64,000 nt of DNA, from positions 34,133 through 98,132 of the forward strand of contig PLZF01000090.1 of NCBI GenBank assembly GCA_003152015.1. Direction: 5' to 3'. A program made the position numbers and the translations under genes. The notes below the pieces were generated by a model. The model searched no databases and had not been told where the DNA came from. It saw nothing but the letters and a program-made list of their open reading frames with translations. The DNA is from Acidimicrobiaceae bacterium (GTDB lineage: Bacteria > Actinomycetota > Acidimicrobiia > Acidimicrobiales > RAAP-2). This document shows, piece after piece, positions 48,859 to 57,746 of this stretch; within the stretch, counting starts at the first letter, position 1; each line of letters opens with the position of its first letter.

Positions 48859-51392
48859 CGCTCTTCGAGTTCCTCGACAGTCATCAACACTGTTCGGGCC
48901 TTGGATCCCTCTGAAGGTCCCACCACGCCACCGCGCTCCATCAGATCCATCAGACGGCCGGCCCGGGCAAACCCCACCCGAAGTTTGCGCTGCAGCATCG
49001 AGGTGGACCCCAACTGGGACCTCACCACAAGATCCATCGCCTGAGCCAACAACTCCTCGTCATCGTCATCGGCACCCCGTTGGCCGGCCCGGCCGGTTCG
49101 GGCCACCTCGTCGATACCGGCCACCACTTCCATCGGCCGCTGACGCTTCCAGTGGGCGGCAACGGCCCGAACCTCGTCTGCTCCGACCCACGGGGCCTGG
49201 AGACGCTGTGGATTCGACGACGATGCGGTCACCAACAGCATGTCGCCCTTGCCGATGAGCCGCTCGGCCCCGGGTTGATCGAGGATCACTCGACTGTCGG
49301 CCAGCGACGACACCGAAAAAGCCATGCGAGATGGAATGTTGGCCTTGATCACTCCGGTGATCACATCAACCGACGGACGCTGGGTAGCCAGCACAAGATG
49401 GATCCCGACCGCCCGCGCCATCTGGGCGATCCGACACACCGAGTCCTCGACGTCCCGGGCGGCCACCATCATCAGGTCGTTCAGCTCATCCACCACTATG
49501 AGAATGAAGGGCAGCCTCTGGTAACGCCGCTCGTCTTCCTCGGGCGACTGCTCGGATTCGTCGTCGTCGGACCCAGTGCCGCGCATGCGGAGCCGGTAGG
49601 CCTCTTCGTGATCTTCGAGCTGGCCACTATCGACGGCAATGTTGTACCCGGTGATGTCGCGCATCCCCGCCTCGGCCAGGAGGTCGTAGCGGCGCTCCAT
49701 CTCCTTGACCGCCCAGGACAGGGCGTTGGCCGCCTTCTTCGGGTCCACCACCACCTGGGTCAGCAGATGGGGAAGGTCGTTGTACTGACCCAGCTCCACC
49801 CGTTTCGGGTCCACCAGCATCAGGCGCACCTGATCGGGAGTGGCCCGGATGAGGATGGAGGTGAGAATCGAGTTGATGCACGATGACTTGCCCGACCCGG
49901 TAGATCCCGAAACCAGCAGGTGGGGCATGTCAGCCAGGTTCACCATGTACGCATTGCCAGCGATATCGCGACCCAGCGCCACCTCCAACGGATGATGGGC
50001 CTTGGCGGCTTCGGGCGAGGCCAGGATGTCCCCCAACGCCACCAACTGGCGATGGCGATTGGGAACCTCTACACCGATGGCGGATTTGCCGGGGATGGGC
50101 GCAAGGATGCGCACGTCGGGTGAGGCCATGGCGTAGGCGATGTCCTTGGACAACGACGTCACCCGGGCCACTTTGACGCCGGTCCCGAGCTCGAGCTCGT
50201 AGCGGGTCACGGACGGCCCGACCGTGCGGCCTACCAGCCGGGTTTCGACGCCATGGGCGGCCAGCGCGTGCACCAGGGCGGTGCCGCCGGCATCCACTTC
50301 GCGCTCGTCGACAGCCTGTGGCTTCAACCTCTTCAGGAGGGTGGGCGGGGGTAGGCGCCAACCTCCGGCACCCGGACCCAGCTTCATCTCGAGCTGGGAG
50401 GCCTTGCCGGCCTTGGTGGCGGCCTCAGGAAGGGTCGCCACGTCCGGAGGCCCACCCGATCCGTCCATCGGGTCCAACACCGAATCGGCGGCCACCGGCA
50501 ACGCCACCTGGGGAACCACCGCCATCTCGGGGTCGGGGTTGCGAGCGGCATTCCCCTCGTTCACTTCTGCTTCGTCTCCACCGGATATCGCCCGGCCGAA
50601 GGGGTCGGTGGGTTGGTCATCATTTGCGTCGGTCTCGACACGACCCGATCTCCCCTCGGGGCCGCCCCGAGCCACATCGAATGCCCACCGGGCCGCCACC
50701 CTTACGCCGTGAGCGGCGGTTTTGACCGACACCCCGGTGAACAGCACCATGGCCACCACCATCACCGCTATCAACACGGTGGCGGCGCCGAAACCCCCGA
50801 GACCGGCCTGGAGGGGGTTGCCAATCACCGCACCGACCCAACCGCCGGCGGACGACAGGCTGGTCGTCGACGCCCCGAGCCTGGGTGATCCCCCTGCCAA
50901 CGCGGCCAAACCTGCTGTCGCCAACAGGGTGAGCGTCCCTCCGAGCACCGCTCGGCTGGGATCCCGACCCGGAACGGATTCTTCCGAGTTGCGGCCGGCA
51001 ATCAACCGGACACCGACCGCCACCGCCACCACCGGCACCAGAAATCTTCCCCACCCCAGGAGGTCACCGAGAACCTGTCTCGCCCCGTGGCCGACCGGGC
51101 CCAATGCATCGGCGTAAAGGGCCAGTACGCCGAGGAGGCCGGCCGTCACCAGCACCACCCCCCACACGTCGGCGGCGTGGGCGGCCACCACGTCCCACAT
51201 CCCCGCCGCCATCCCGTTCGGTAGTTGCCGGGATTGTCCGCGCCCAGTCCGCGCTCTTCCCCGACCCTTGCGCATGGATCTCTTCTTCGAGGCGGCTTTT
51301 GCTCCTGAACGGGAACGAGCCGGAACTGCGGCCTTGGCTCTCGACCGCGAGGCGCCGGATCGACCCGCCGGTCGCTTCGTAGCGGTCGTCAC
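48855..51392 (-). CDS. ftsK: DNA translocase FtsK/SpoIIIE
   Basis: 845 residues. A basic N-terminus is followed by four membrane helices (about 65-240), a linker, then the RecA-like motor with Walker A LVSGSTGSGKSSCINS and Walker B PFILIVVDELNDLMM. The C-terminal winged helix DLVVRSQLGSTSMLQRKLRVGFARAGRLMDLMERGGVVGP recognises KOPS-type polar sequences. It pumps chromosome ends through the septum. The start codon is GTG. It sits downstream of rnj, as in many Actinobacteria. Confidence 0.96.
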   Translation of the reverse strand: MTTATKRPAGRSGASRSRAKAAVPARSRSGAKAASKKRSMRKGRGRARTGRGQSRQLPNGMAAGMWDVVAAHAADVWGVVLVTAGLLGVLALYADALGPVGHGARQVLGDLLGWGRFLVPVVAVAVGVRLIAGRNSEESVPGRDPSRAVLGGTLTLLATAGLAALAGGSPRLGASTTSLSSAGGWVGAVIGNPLQAGLGGFGAATVLIAVMVVAMVLFTGVSVKTAAHGVRVAARWAFDVARGGPEGRSGRVETDANDDQPTDPFGRAISGGDEAEVNEGNAARNPDPEMAVVPQVALPVAADSVLDPMDGSGGPPDVATLPEAATKAGKASQLEMKLGPGAGGWRLPPPTLLKRLKPQAVDEREVDAGGTALVHALAAHGVETRLVGRTVGPSVTRYELELGTGVKVARVTSLSKDIAYAMASPDVRILAPIPGKSAIGVEVPNRHRQLVALGDILASPEAAKAHHPLEVALGRDIAGNAYMVNLADMPHLLVSGSTGSGKSSCINSILTSILIRATPDQVRLMLVDPKRVELGQYNDLPHLLTQVVVDPKKAANALSWAVKEMERRYDLLAEAGMRDITGYNIAVDSGQLEDHEEAYRLRMRGTGSDDDESEQSPEEDERRYQRLPFILIVVDELNDLMMVAARDVEDSVCRIAQMARAVGIHLVLATQRPSVDVITGVIKANIPSRMAFSVSSLADSRVILDQPGAERLIGKGDMLLVTASSSNPQRLQAPWVGADEVRAVAAHWKRQRPMEVVAGIDEVARTGRAGQRGADDDDEELLAQAMDLVVRSQLGSTSMLQRKLRVGFARAGRLMDLMERGGVVGPSEGSKARTVLMTVEELEER

Positions 51393-51447
51393 AGTGAAAC
51401 CAGGTTACTCCGTGGGCTCTCCGACTACGGGGACTCCCCAGGAGTTG

Positions 51448-53277
51448 TCAGACAGTGACGATGACCGGGACGATCATCGGGCGCTGCTTGGTCCGGTTCC
51501 CGACCAACTGGCCGAGCGCCTTTCGTGCCACCCGGTTGAGCGATTCGTGGTCTTGACTTCCACCGGACAGAGCCTTCTCCAACGCCTTGGTTACTGCCAC
51601 TCGCGCCTCATCGAGCAGACGATCGGTGTCGTCGTCGTAGGCCCAGCCACGGGTGACTATCTGGGGGGCGCCGACGACTTCCCCCCGCTTCAGATCGATG
51701 GTGGCCACCGCCATCACCACGCCGTCTTCGGCCAGGACTTTCCTGTCGCGCAGAACTCCGTGGCCGATGTCACCCACCGAGCTTCCGTCGACGAAGAGAT
51801 ACCCCCCGGGAACGCTGCCGTCACGATGAAGACCCGATGCCTCGAGCTTCACCGCGTCTCCGTCCTCGCACAACAGGATCCGGTCCCCGCTGATCCCCAT
51901 CGAGTTGGCCAACCGCACATGGTTGGCCATGTGACGGTATTCGCCGTGCACCGGGATGAAAAACTCCGGTCGGGTCACCGACATCAGCATGGCCAGTTCC
52001 CCCTGGCGTGCGTGCCCACTCACGTGAACCGCTTCCACCCCCGAGTGGATGACCTCCACCCCCCGGCGATGAAGACTGTCAATGACCCGTCCCACCGACC
52101 ATTCATTTCCGGGAATCGGGTGGGCGCTGATCACCACCACGTCGTCCTCGCGGAGTGTGAAGAATCGGTTCTCGCCCACGGCCAACCGGGACAGGGCCGA
52201 CATCGGCTCACCCTGCGAGCCGGTGGAGATCACACACACCTGCCCCGGGGGCAGCGTGTCCACCCGCTCGATATCCACCAATGCACTGTCGGGGATCTCG
52301 AGAATGCCCAGCTGCCGGGCCAAGGCCACGTTTTTCTGCATCGAACGACCCAGGGTTGCCACTTTTCGTCCACCGGCGATGGCGGCGTCGGCCACCTGCT
52401 GGACCCGGTGGATGTGGCTGGCAAAGCAGGTCACGACGAATCGTCGGTCGGGACGGGCCAGGAACACCCGGCGCAGGGTGACCCCCACCGTGGTCTCCGA
52501 CGGTGTGAATCCCGGCTCTTCCGCGTTGGTCGAATCGCACAGCAACAAGCGGATACCCGGGTCGGAGGCCAACGCTCCCATCCTGGCCAAATCGGTGCGC
52601 CGGTCATCGACGGGATGGAGATCAATCTTGAAGTCCCCCGAGTGCAGGATCACACCCTGAGGAGTATGAAAGGCGGTGGCAAACGCCTGGGGCACCGAGT
52701 GGGTGACCGGTATGAATTCAACATCGCAGGGCCCGATTCGCCGACGCTCGCCGTCGCGGACAGGAATCCAGGTGACCTGACTGGCCAATCCGGCCTCGTC
52801 CACCCGGTTCCGGGCCAAACCCAGAGTGAGCTCGGAACCGTAGACGTCCACCGGAAAATCACGGAGCAGGAACGCCAGCCCGCCGGTGTGATCTTCGTGT
52901 CCGTGGGTCAGGATGACCGCGTCCACCCGATCGGCGTTCTCCCGCAGGTAGGTGAAGTCGGGAAGCACCAAATCGACGCCAGGCATGTCCGGGTCGGGGA
53001 ACATGATGCCCACGTCGAGGATGAGGATGCGACCGTCCACCTCGATACAGGCGCAGTTCCTCCCGATCTCACCGAGACCACCGAGGAACACGATACGGAC
53101 CGGAGCCGCTCCTTTGGAACCCACGGCGACATGTGCCGACGGGTTCGGGTGCGGTTGACGCTTTTTCTGATCGGTGCCCTTGGCCACGTTGTCCTTGCCG
53201 GGTGATCGCCGCCGGGCCGGATCCGCGCCTTTGTTCGCCTGTTTCTTGGACCTCTCGGTCCGACCCGGATCAGGCAA
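51448..53277 (-). CDS. rnj: Ribonuclease J
   Basis: 609 residues. A Lys/Arg/Pro-rich disordered tail of about 55 residues precedes the metallo-beta-lactamase core (VFLGGLGEIGRNCACIE; zinc motif ILTHGHEDHTGG near 120; HSGDFKIDLHPVD), the beta-CASP part (VVTCFASHIHRVQQ, STGSQGEP) and a C-terminal domain. It is a 5'-3' exonuclease/endonuclease for mRNA turnover and rRNA maturation. The TTG start overlaps the dapA stop by eight bases; an internal start after the tail cannot be excluded. Confidence 0.95.
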   Translation of the reverse strand: MPDPGRTERSKKQANKGADPARRRSPGKDNVAKGTDQKKRQPHPNPSAHVAVGSKGAAPVRIVFLGGLGEIGRNCACIEVDGRILILDVGIMFPDPDMPGVDLVLPDFTYLRENADRVDAVILTHGHEDHTGGLAFLLRDFPVDVYGSELTLGLARNRVDEAGLASQVTWIPVRDGERRRIGPCDVEFIPVTHSVPQAFATAFHTPQGVILHSGDFKIDLHPVDDRRTDLARMGALASDPGIRLLLCDSTNAEEPGFTPSETTVGVTLRRVFLARPDRRFVVTCFASHIHRVQQVADAAIAGGRKVATLGRSMQKNVALARQLGILEIPDSALVDIERVDTLPPGQVCVISTGSQGEPMSALSRLAVGENRFFTLREDDVVVISAHPIPGNEWSVGRVIDSLHRRGVEVIHSGVEAVHVSGHARQGELAMLMSVTRPEFFIPVHGEYRHMANHVRLANSMGISGDRILLCEDGDAVKLEASGLHRDGSVPGGYLFVDGSSVGDIGHGVLRDRKVLAEDGVVMAVATIDLKRGEVVGAPQIVTRGWAYDDDTDRLLDEARVAVTKALEKALSGGSQDHESLNRVARKALGQLVGNRTKQRPMIVPVIVTV

Positions 53278-54178
53278 CCGATTGACGATTCAGTGAGGGT
53301 TGGTGCAGGCGCTCGATGACGCCGCGCGCGTCGGCCACCAGAGACTCGGGCGCCTCGGGATGAGGGAGACGACACTGACCGGCCGGAAGGCCCAGCGCTC
53401 GGCAGGCAGCTTTGGTCGGGACCGGATTGGGGAACAGGTCTGAGCTCTCGAAGTCATACGATTCCGCCAGACGGTGGTTGGCCAACTGTGCCCCCCGAAG
53501 GTCTCCGGCATTGAATGATGAGACCATCTCGGCCATTGCCTCCCCCGCCCAGTGGGAGGCCACGCTGACGATCCCCACCCCTCCTACCGCCAGAAACGGG
53601 AGGGTGAGCGAGTCGTCCCCTGAATACACCTCGAACTGCTCGGGGGTCTGGGCCACCACCCGGGCGGCCCCGGCCACGTCGCCGGTGGCATCCTTCACAC
53701 CGACGATGTTGGGGACCTCAGAGGCCAACGTGGTGAGCAGATCCGATCCGATGCGGCGACCGGTACGGATCGGAATGTCGTAAAGGAGCACCGGAAGGTC
53801 GGTGGCCGCCGCCACCGCCCGGAAGTGGGCCGACAGCCCCGCTGAAGACGGCCGGTTGTAGTACGGAGTGACGATGAGGACCGCGTCCACGCCGATGTCC
53901 GCCACCGAACGGGTGAACGTCACCGAGTGGGCGGTGTCGTTACTGCCCGTGGCAGCAATCACCGGAACGGTCACCGCCTCGGCCACGGCCCGGAACAGAT
54001 CGAGCGCCTCGCCATCGGTCAGCACCGGACCTTCGCCGGTGGTGCCGGCCAGCACCAAGCCGTCAGACCCAGTGGCGATCAGGTGCCGGGCCAGGACGAC
54101 GGCACCGTCCACATCGAGCCCACCATGGTCATCGAAGGGAGTGACCATGGCTGTCACCACCGAGCCGAAACGCGCCAT
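53270..54178 (-). CDS. dapA: 4-hydroxy-tetrahydrodipicolinate synthase
   Basis: 302 residues, class I aldolase TIM barrel. GTTGEGPVL is the substrate loop; YDIPIRTGRRIG carries the catalytic Tyr; the Schiff-base Lys is in NIVGVKDATGD. It condenses pyruvate with aspartate semialdehyde, the first committed step to lysine and DAP. It heads the long minus-strand run and is separated by 105 bases from the diiron gene upstream. Confidence 0.96.
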   Translation of the reverse strand: MARFGSVVTAMVTPFDDHGGLDVDGAVVLARHLIATGSDGLVLAGTTGEGPVLTDGEALDLFRAVAEAVTVPVIAATGSNDTAHSVTFTRSVADIGVDAVLIVTPYYNRPSSAGLSAHFRAVAAATDLPVLLYDIPIRTGRRIGSDLLTTLASEVPNIVGVKDATGDVAGAARVVAQTPEQFEVYSGDDSLTLPFLAVGGVGIVSVASHWAGEAMAEMVSSFNAGDLRGAQLANHRLAESYDFESSDLFPNPVPTKAACRALGLPAGQCRLPHPEAPESLVADARGVIERLHQPSLNRQSVA

Positions 54179-54283
54179 TGTCTCAGCCCCTTGTCAGGTG
54201 TATCTGCGGAGTTGGCGCCACGGTGAGGCAGGCTACCAGCAGGGACGGACGCCACCGGTCCCTGCTGATAACCATGGGCGACG

Positions 54284-55417
54284 TTACGAGGCCACCTGGT
54301 CCTGGGAAGGCACCGCGGCAAAGGAGTCGTACTCCTCGCCAGTGTCTTCCCACGATTCAAACTCGATCACACCCAGTTCGGTGAATTTGGTCCGCAGCCA
54401 GCCGTCGGCGGCGTCGAGGAGACCGAGCTTGCGACAGTTGGGAACGATTTTCGAGAAGAGGAGGGCCTGAAACTGAGCCCGCTCGGGAGCCTGCTGGATC
54501 AGCGGCACGATGGCTTTGGGGTCGATGCCCATACGGTCCCACACCTCTTGCTGGAGGAAGCGGTCACGCATGCGCACCGCGGCCTCGAAGGCGAACTCCT
54601 GGCGCTCACGCAGCTCGGCCGCGTTGAGGCCCTGGTAGTACTCCTGAAGGCTGAGCACACCGAAGGCGACGTGGCGGGCCTCGTCAGCCATCACGTAGCG
54701 CAGAAGTTGCTTCAAGAGAGGATCCCCGGTCAACTGGGCCATGAACCCGAAGGCGGCCAACGCCAATCCCTCCACCATGATCTGCATGCCGAGGTAGGTC
54801 ATATCCCACCGTGAATCAGCGATGATGTCGTCGAGGAGCATCCGCAGATGGGCGTTGATCGGGTAGTGACCCGAGCACTTGTCGTCGAGGTACTTGGCAA
54901 ATACCTCCACATGCCGGGCCTCATCCATCACCTGGGTGGCGGCGTAGTACTTGGCATCGATCCATGGGACGGACTCCACGATCTTGGCCGTGCACACCAG
55001 CGCACCCTGCTCCCCGTGGAGGAACTGGGACAAGGTCCAGTTCTGGCTCTCCACCCCGAACTGGATCCACTCCTTCTCCGACCATTTCTCAGCAGGAGTA
55101 CCGGTAAGGTCGACTCCGGCGGTAAACCCTCCGGTGGCCATGGCGTTTTCGACGATCAGCTTCTCTTGATCGACATCGGTGTCCCAGGGCAGATCGGTCT
55201 GACCATTCCACTGGGCCTTCTTGGCTTTCTCGTAGAGCTTGTCGAGTTTGGGTCGGGTTCCCTTTTCATAGTCCCACGTGAAGATGGTGTCGTAGTCGGA
55301 GTGCACTGTGTGTCTACCATCGGCTTCTTCAGTGCCGACCACAGACAAAATCGCCTCGAAGTCGTCGATGTCCTCTCGGCCGATGATGTCATTGGTGCTG
55401 TTCATATCGATGCTCAT
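54284..55417 (-). CDS. Ferritin-like diiron protein (putative oxygenase/oxidase)
   Basis: 377 residues, mainly helical. Two carboxylate-histidine helices characteristic of diiron proteins are seen: GEQGALVC with DEARHVEVFAKYL, and EGLALAAFGFM with DEARHVAFGVLSLQEYY. This pattern fits ferritin-like/R2-like oxygenases; the substrate is unknown. The ATG overlaps the TetR stop (ATGA) after a GGGGGA site, so it is co-translated with that regulator and is its likely target. Thymidylate synthase thyX, common between dapB and dapA in Actinobacteria, is not here. Confidence 0.8.
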   Translation of the reverse strand: MSIDMNSTNDIIGREDIDDFEAILSVVGTEEADGRHTVHSDYDTIFTWDYEKGTRPKLDKLYEKAKKAQWNGQTDLPWDTDVDQEKLIVENAMATGGFTAGVDLTGTPAEKWSEKEWIQFGVESQNWTLSQFLHGEQGALVCTAKIVESVPWIDAKYYAATQVMDEARHVEVFAKYLDDKCSGHYPINAHLRMLLDDIIADSRWDMTYLGMQIMVEGLALAAFGFMAQLTGDPLLKQLLRYVMADEARHVAFGVLSLQEYYQGLNAAELRERQEFAFEAAVRMRDRFLQQEVWDRMGIDPKAIVPLIQQAPERAQFQALLFSKIVPNCRKLGLLDAADGWLRTKFTELGVIEFESWEDTGEEYDSFAAVPSQDQVAS

Positions 55418-56217
55418 TGCACGTCCCCCTCGGAATGTGTGGTGGTAGTTGGGTAGGTCTGGAGATAATCGACTTGGTGGACCCTGCCGGCGTGCTTGGC
55501 CCGATCGGCGGCAATGGGAACGAGGTCAACCGGTTGGGACCGGTCAGGGGCGCGGAGCGCCCTGATCCCGGGGAGCACGAATGTGCCAACCAGGTGGCGG
55601 GCCCGGGCCGGGTCAGTGAGGTCCATCTCACTCGTCGGGGCAATGCAGTAGGAGAGCACAATCCGGGTCGCCCACTCCGCCACCCGGGCGGCTTCCTCGG
55701 GATCCATCCATCGGATGAGGAATGGGGAGATGAAACGGCTGGCCGTGGCCAGAAGACGGTTCGACTCGTCGAATGCCAGTCGGCCGAGCACCACGTCTGG
55801 TTCATGGGCGATCATGTAGGTGAGGGCCGGATGTCGGGTAATCCGGGTCACCGCTTCGACGATACCGATCACCAGCACATCGGAAAGCTCTTCGGCCGCC
55901 CCCATCCGGGCACCGAGGGCGGAGAACAACCGGGCCATCTCGGTTTCGGCCACCGCGCCCAGCAGTTCGTCTTTGCCCCCGGGGAATACCCGGTAGACGG
56001 TGGCTCTCGACACGCCGGCACCGTGGGCCACATCGTCAACAGTGGTCTTGGCCGTGCCCTGCCTGGCTATGCAGTCCAGGGCCGCGTCAACGAGTCGGAT
56101 CCGATGGGGAGAGACCCGATCGGGCACGTCGGTAGGCGCCGATGCATTCGGTGCCATGGCGGCACCAAGCCGTAGATCCCCCTGCACGACTCGAAGCCGT
56201 GCCCCCTGTCCCGCCAT
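55414..56217 (-). CDS. TetR family regulator (proximal to diiron gene)
   Basis: 267 residues. The helix-turn-helix is RLVDAALDCIARQGTAKTTVDDVAHGAGVSRATVYRVFPGGKDELLGAV, followed by a ligand domain. The N-terminus before it is about 40 residues long. TTGACA-N18-TATTGT ends seven bases before ATG 56217, so a leaderless transcript from that ATG is likely; ATG 56157 is a shorter alternative. It forms an operon with the diiron gene. Its HTH is strikingly similar to the adjacent TetR gene, suggesting an old tandem duplication. Confidence 0.9.
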   Translation of the reverse strand: MAGQGARLRVVQGDLRLGAAMAPNASAPTDVPDRVSPHRIRLVDAALDCIARQGTAKTTVDDVAHGAGVSRATVYRVFPGGKDELLGAVAETEMARLFSALGARMGAAEELSDVLVIGIVEAVTRITRHPALTYMIAHEPDVVLGRLAFDESNRLLATASRFISPFLIRWMDPEEAARVAEWATRIVLSYCIAPTSEMDLTDPARARHLVGTFVLPGIRALRAPDRSQPVDLVPIAADRAKHAGRVHQVDYLQTYPTTTTHSEGDVQ

Positions 56218-56224
56218 GTTTGGA

Positions 56225-56254
56225 ACAATAGGTCGATATTTGTCTCATTGTCAA
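56225..56254 (-). promoter_or_regulatory. Promoter of the TetR-diiron operon
   Basis: Minus strand TTGACA (56254-56249), 18 bases, TATTGT (56230-56225). The -35 is a perfect consensus. The sequence TTGACAATGAGACAAATAT contains a GACAA direct repeat and partial dyad, a possible TetR operator. Initiation would coincide with the ATG at 56217. Confidence 0.65.
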
Positions 56255-56269
56255 GGATTGCCCCCGGGC

Positions 56270-56857
56270 TCAGTCGGGCCGCTTTCCGGGCTCGGGTCCG
56301 ACCACCACGCCGGCCAGTAGCTCGCCACGGACCAACTCAGACACCTGAGCCGGATCGTCGAGATCCCATCGACCGGGTGATCCCATGTAGGAGAGCACCA
56401 TTCGAGCCAGAAAGTCGCCGGCTTCATCAGGGTCCACTCCCGGCGCCAAACCGTGCTGATGGAGGTACGGGACCAGAAAGCCTGCAATGGCGTCCCGGAT
56501 CCGATTGCTCTCCACCGTGATGGTGGGAAGGAGCGTCTCCGGCTCGGTCTGCATGACCCGTTGCAACACCTCATGCTCCTGAATCGACCGATGGGCAAAG
56601 GAGATGCCCCGCTCCATCACCGCTTCAAGGCTCTCGGCCCCTCGCACCTCGTCATAGAGGCGACCAAAAAAGGCGAAGAGCTCCCACACCACGACGTCAT
56701 GGATCAGCTCGTCACGGCCCCCAGGGAAGTGCCGGTAGACGGTGGCCCGTGATACCGCGGCTTCGCGGGCCGCATCTTCCACTGTGGTTTTGGCCACACC
56801 CCACCTGGCCACGCAAGCGTAGGTGGCCTCGATGATCCGCTGGCGGGTGTCCTCCAT
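56270..56857 (-). CDS. TetR family regulator (proximal to dapB)
   Basis: 195 residues. The HTH is RIIEATYACVARWGVAKTTVEDAAREAAVSRATVYRHFPGGRDELIHDVV. The C-terminal domain (LARMVLSYMGSPGRWDLDDPAQVSELVRGELLAGV) also parallels the neighbouring TetR protein (WATRIVLSYC...MDLTDPARARHLVGTFVL). The start lies 15 bases after the dapB stop, so it is probably read through from dapB. Its ligand and targets are unknown; the diiron operon promoter is the obvious candidate. Confidence 0.9.
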   Translation of the reverse strand: MEDTRQRIIEATYACVARWGVAKTTVEDAAREAAVSRATVYRHFPGGRDELIHDVVVWELFAFFGRLYDEVRGAESLEAVMERGISFAHRSIQEHEVLQRVMQTEPETLLPTITVESNRIRDAIAGFLVPYLHQHGLAPGVDPDEAGDFLARMVLSYMGSPGRWDLDDPAQVSELVRGELLAGVVVGPEPGKRPD

Positions 56858-56872
56858 CGATAGCCGGTTGAT

Positions 56873-57688
56873 TCAGAACCCGAGAAGAGGATCGAGCCCC
56901 AGGGTCAGCCCGGGTCGGGTCGTCACCGCTCTGATGGCGAGGACCACCCCGGCCATAAAGGAAGTCCGGTCATAGGAGTCGTGCCGGATGGTCAAGCCCT
57001 GGCCGACCGCACCGAACATGACCTCTTGGTGAGCAATCAGGCCGGTCAGACGCACCGAATGCATCCGTATCCCCCCCGGGCCCGCGCCTCCCCGGGCACC
57101 CTCGACCATCACCGTGGTGGTCCGGTCACCGGCAAACTCGTCGACCCCAGCGGCCACCCGAGCTGCCGCCATGCGCTCTGCCGTCCGCATGGATGTCCCC
57201 GACGGGGCATCGAGCTTCCCATCGTGATGGAGCTCGACAATCTCGGCTCCTTCGAACCACGGCGCGGCCATTGCCGCGAACCGCATCATCAGCACCGCTC
57301 CAATGGCGAAATTGGCGGCGACTATGCAGTTGGGTGCTCCCCGCTCCGGACCGGCGAACAGGCGCTCCAGTGTGGTGATGTCCTCGTCGTTGAACCCGGT
57401 GGTACCGACCACCGCATGGATCCCGGCCTCCGCGCACCACGCCAGCGTGTCTCTCGCCGCGTCCGCCCGGGTGAAGTCGACCACCACCTCGACACCGGCA
57501 TCTACCAGCACCCCGAGATCTCTTTCGATCGAGAGTCCCCCGGCGTCTTCCCCGGTGAGCTGGCGCAGGTCGATCCCGGCCAGTTGGGGGTCGACGGCCG
57601 CCACCAGCTCGAGCTCCCGGTCGGCACCCACTGTGCGGCACACCTCTCGGCCCATTTTCCCCCCGGCTCCGACCACTCCGACTCGCAT
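56873..57688 (-). CDS. dapB: 4-hydroxy-tetrahydrodipicolinate reductase
   Basis: 271 residues. The NAD(P)H loop is VGVVGAGGKMGREVCR, and the catalytic motif IVELHHDGKLDAPSGTSMRTAE carries the His/Lys pair. VVDFTRADA and GTTGFNDEDI are further family motifs. It reduces the DapA product to tetrahydrodipicolinate. The ATG at 57688 (MRVGVVGAG) is preferred to 57697. It lies 58 bases after the M16 peptidase gene. Confidence 0.95.
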   Translation of the reverse strand: MRVGVVGAGGKMGREVCRTVGADRELELVAAVDPQLAGIDLRQLTGEDAGGLSIERDLGVLVDAGVEVVVDFTRADAARDTLAWCAEAGIHAVVGTTGFNDEDITTLERLFAGPERGAPNCIVAANFAIGAVLMMRFAAMAAPWFEGAEIVELHHDGKLDAPSGTSMRTAERMAAARVAAGVDEFAGDRTTTVMVEGARGGAGPGGIRMHSVRLTGLIAHQEVMFGAVGQGLTIRHDSYDRTSFMAGVVLAIRAVTTRPGLTLGLDPLLGF

Positions 57689-57746
57689 AGCTACCAACCC
57701 TATCGTCGGCGGTCGTGGTGTCCCTGAGGCGAGGTGCGATCCAGCC

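Noticed and set aside
51268-53205. 645-residue plus-strand ORF
   Set aside because: Antisense shadow of rnj. It is rich in His/Gly/Arg as expected from the reverse complement of GC-rich codons and has no recognisable domain.
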